A DNA stretch of 6,060 bases from Pseudomonadota bacterium (lineage in GTDB: Bacteria; Myxococcota_A; Polyangia; Fen-1088): contig JADGRD010000239.1 in assembly GCA_017881285.1 (NCBI GenBank), positions 1-6,060 on the forward strand, written 5' to 3'. The position numbers and the translations under genes were made by a program. Numbering within the stretch: position 1 is the stretch's first letter; each line of letters starts with the position of its first letter. Under the pieces are notes generated by a model. The model searched no databases. It was not told the origin of the DNA and saw nothing but the letters and a program-made list of their open reading frames with translations. Positions 5,781 through 6,060 of this stretch are shown here, in pieces.

Positions 5781-5807
5781 CATGGAAACCCTGAAAGGGT
5801 TTCCATG
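5781..5807 (+). terminator. Perfect 12-bp hairpin right after the feruloyl esterase stop, probable terminator
   Basis: CATGGAAACCCT (5781-5792) and AGGGTTTCCATG (5796-5807) are exact inverted complements around a three-base GAA loop. The stem begins on the base after the TGA stop. No T-tract follows (CCTTCCCGCG), so it is not a classical intrinsic terminator. It could still pause or terminate transcription, as T-poor hairpins in high-GC bacteria are thought to do, or protect the mRNA 3' end. Confidence 0.55.
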
Positions 5808-5827
5808 CCTTCCCGCGATGGTACGCA

Positions 5828-5855
5828 GGCCAGCAGGCCATCAGCAAAGCTGGCC
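5828..5855 (+). other. Short inverted repeat in the 115-base gap before the last gene
   Basis: GGCCAGC (5828-5834) and GCTGGCC (5849-5855) are exact inverted complements with a 14-base loop. The repeat lies in the leader or promoter region of the following lipoprotein gene. It might be part of a terminator pair with the upstream hairpin, or an operator. G/C-rich seven-base arms can occur by chance, so support is weak. Confidence 0.2.
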
Positions 5856-5895
5856 GGTTCCCCACGCGACTAGACGTGCGCGGAGGAGACAGTCG

Positions 5896-6060
5896 ATGAG
5901 AAAGCCAAGTTTGCCCACCCAACTCTTGCTATGCAGTATCTTGAGTCTAGGTGCTGTGGCCTGTGGCCAGTCGAGCAACTCCGTCCCCGGCACCGGCGGA
6001 ACGACGAGTCCCGTGGTTGGCTCAGGTGGTACTGCCCCGGGGGGCGGCACCAGCGGCCGC
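5896..6060 (+). CDS. N-terminus of a lipoprotein with Gly-rich linker, cut by window end
   Basis: ATG 5896 is preceded by GGAGGAG (5882-5888) at good spacing, and the frame stays open to the window edge (55 codons). The product starts with MRKPS, a hydrophobic stretch (LLLCSILSLGAVA) and a probable lipidation cysteine at 23 (AVAC, a slightly degenerate lipobox). A linker of the same type as the upstream feruloyl esterase follows (VPGTGGTT, VGSGGTAPGGGTSG). The functional domain lies beyond the window and cannot be named. The shared architecture and position suggest another surface hydrolase or binding protein of the same polysaccharide-degradation set, which is inference from context. Confidence 0.85.
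   Translation, partial: MRKPSLPTQLLLCSILSLGAVACGQSSNSVPGTGGTTSPVVGSGGTAPGGGTSGR

Noticed and set aside
4905..5783. 292-codon minus-strand frame opposite the feruloyl esterase domain
   Set aside because: Long only because of G/C bias; the plus strand encodes a domain with a complete catalytic triad.

Overview
The window looks like a piece of a high-GC myxobacterial chromosome, most likely a Polyangia or Sorangium-like soil bacterium or a metagenome-assembled relative. The signs are surface lipoproteins with long Gly/Ser/Thr 'GTGG' linkers, an ECF-type sigma factor translationally coupled to a FecR-domain membrane protein, tight coding and strong G/C third-position bias. The lineage is inferred from style, not from a marker gene. 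All recognisable genes are on the + strand.

Layout. (1) Bases 1-378 hold a decayed 3' fragment of a GH62 arabinofuranosidase. Recognisable family sequence is split over at least two reading frames and ends before the C-terminal part of the fold. Nothing is recognised in 1-68. (2) Bases 437-4364 form one compact apparent operon of four genes: ECF-like sigma factor, FecR-domain/TPR-like single-pass membrane protein, secreted two-domain protein with a predicted outer-membrane beta-barrel, and an esterase-family lipoprotein. The junctions are an ATGA overlap, a 6-base gap (12 if the GTG start is used) and another ATGA overlap. (3) After a 210-base intergenic region comes a well-conserved feruloyl esterase lipoprotein (4575-5780) with a ~136-residue Gly-rich linker. 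A perfect 12-bp hairpin follows directly on its stop codon. (4) Bases 5896-6060 hold the start of another lipoprotein with the same kind of linker, cut by the window edge.

How the parts may work together. GH62 arabinofuranosidases and feruloyl esterases both remove side groups from arabinoxylan, so the region looks like a plant-cell-wall degradation locus. The four-gene operon has the parts of a cell-surface signalling system: outer-membrane protein, FecR-like transmembrane regulator and sigma factor. Its last gene is an esterase homologue in which the expected nucleophile serine is alanine (Ala173) and the expected catalytic histidine is leucine (Leu294), while the acid (Asp224) is kept. The most interesting reading is that this lipoprotein is a non-catalytic pseudo-esterase that binds a feruloylated or xylan-type ligand for the sigma/FecR system, which then might control wall-degrading lipoproteins such as the intact esterase next door. 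The substitutions and operon structure are visible in the sequence; the signalling role is inference.
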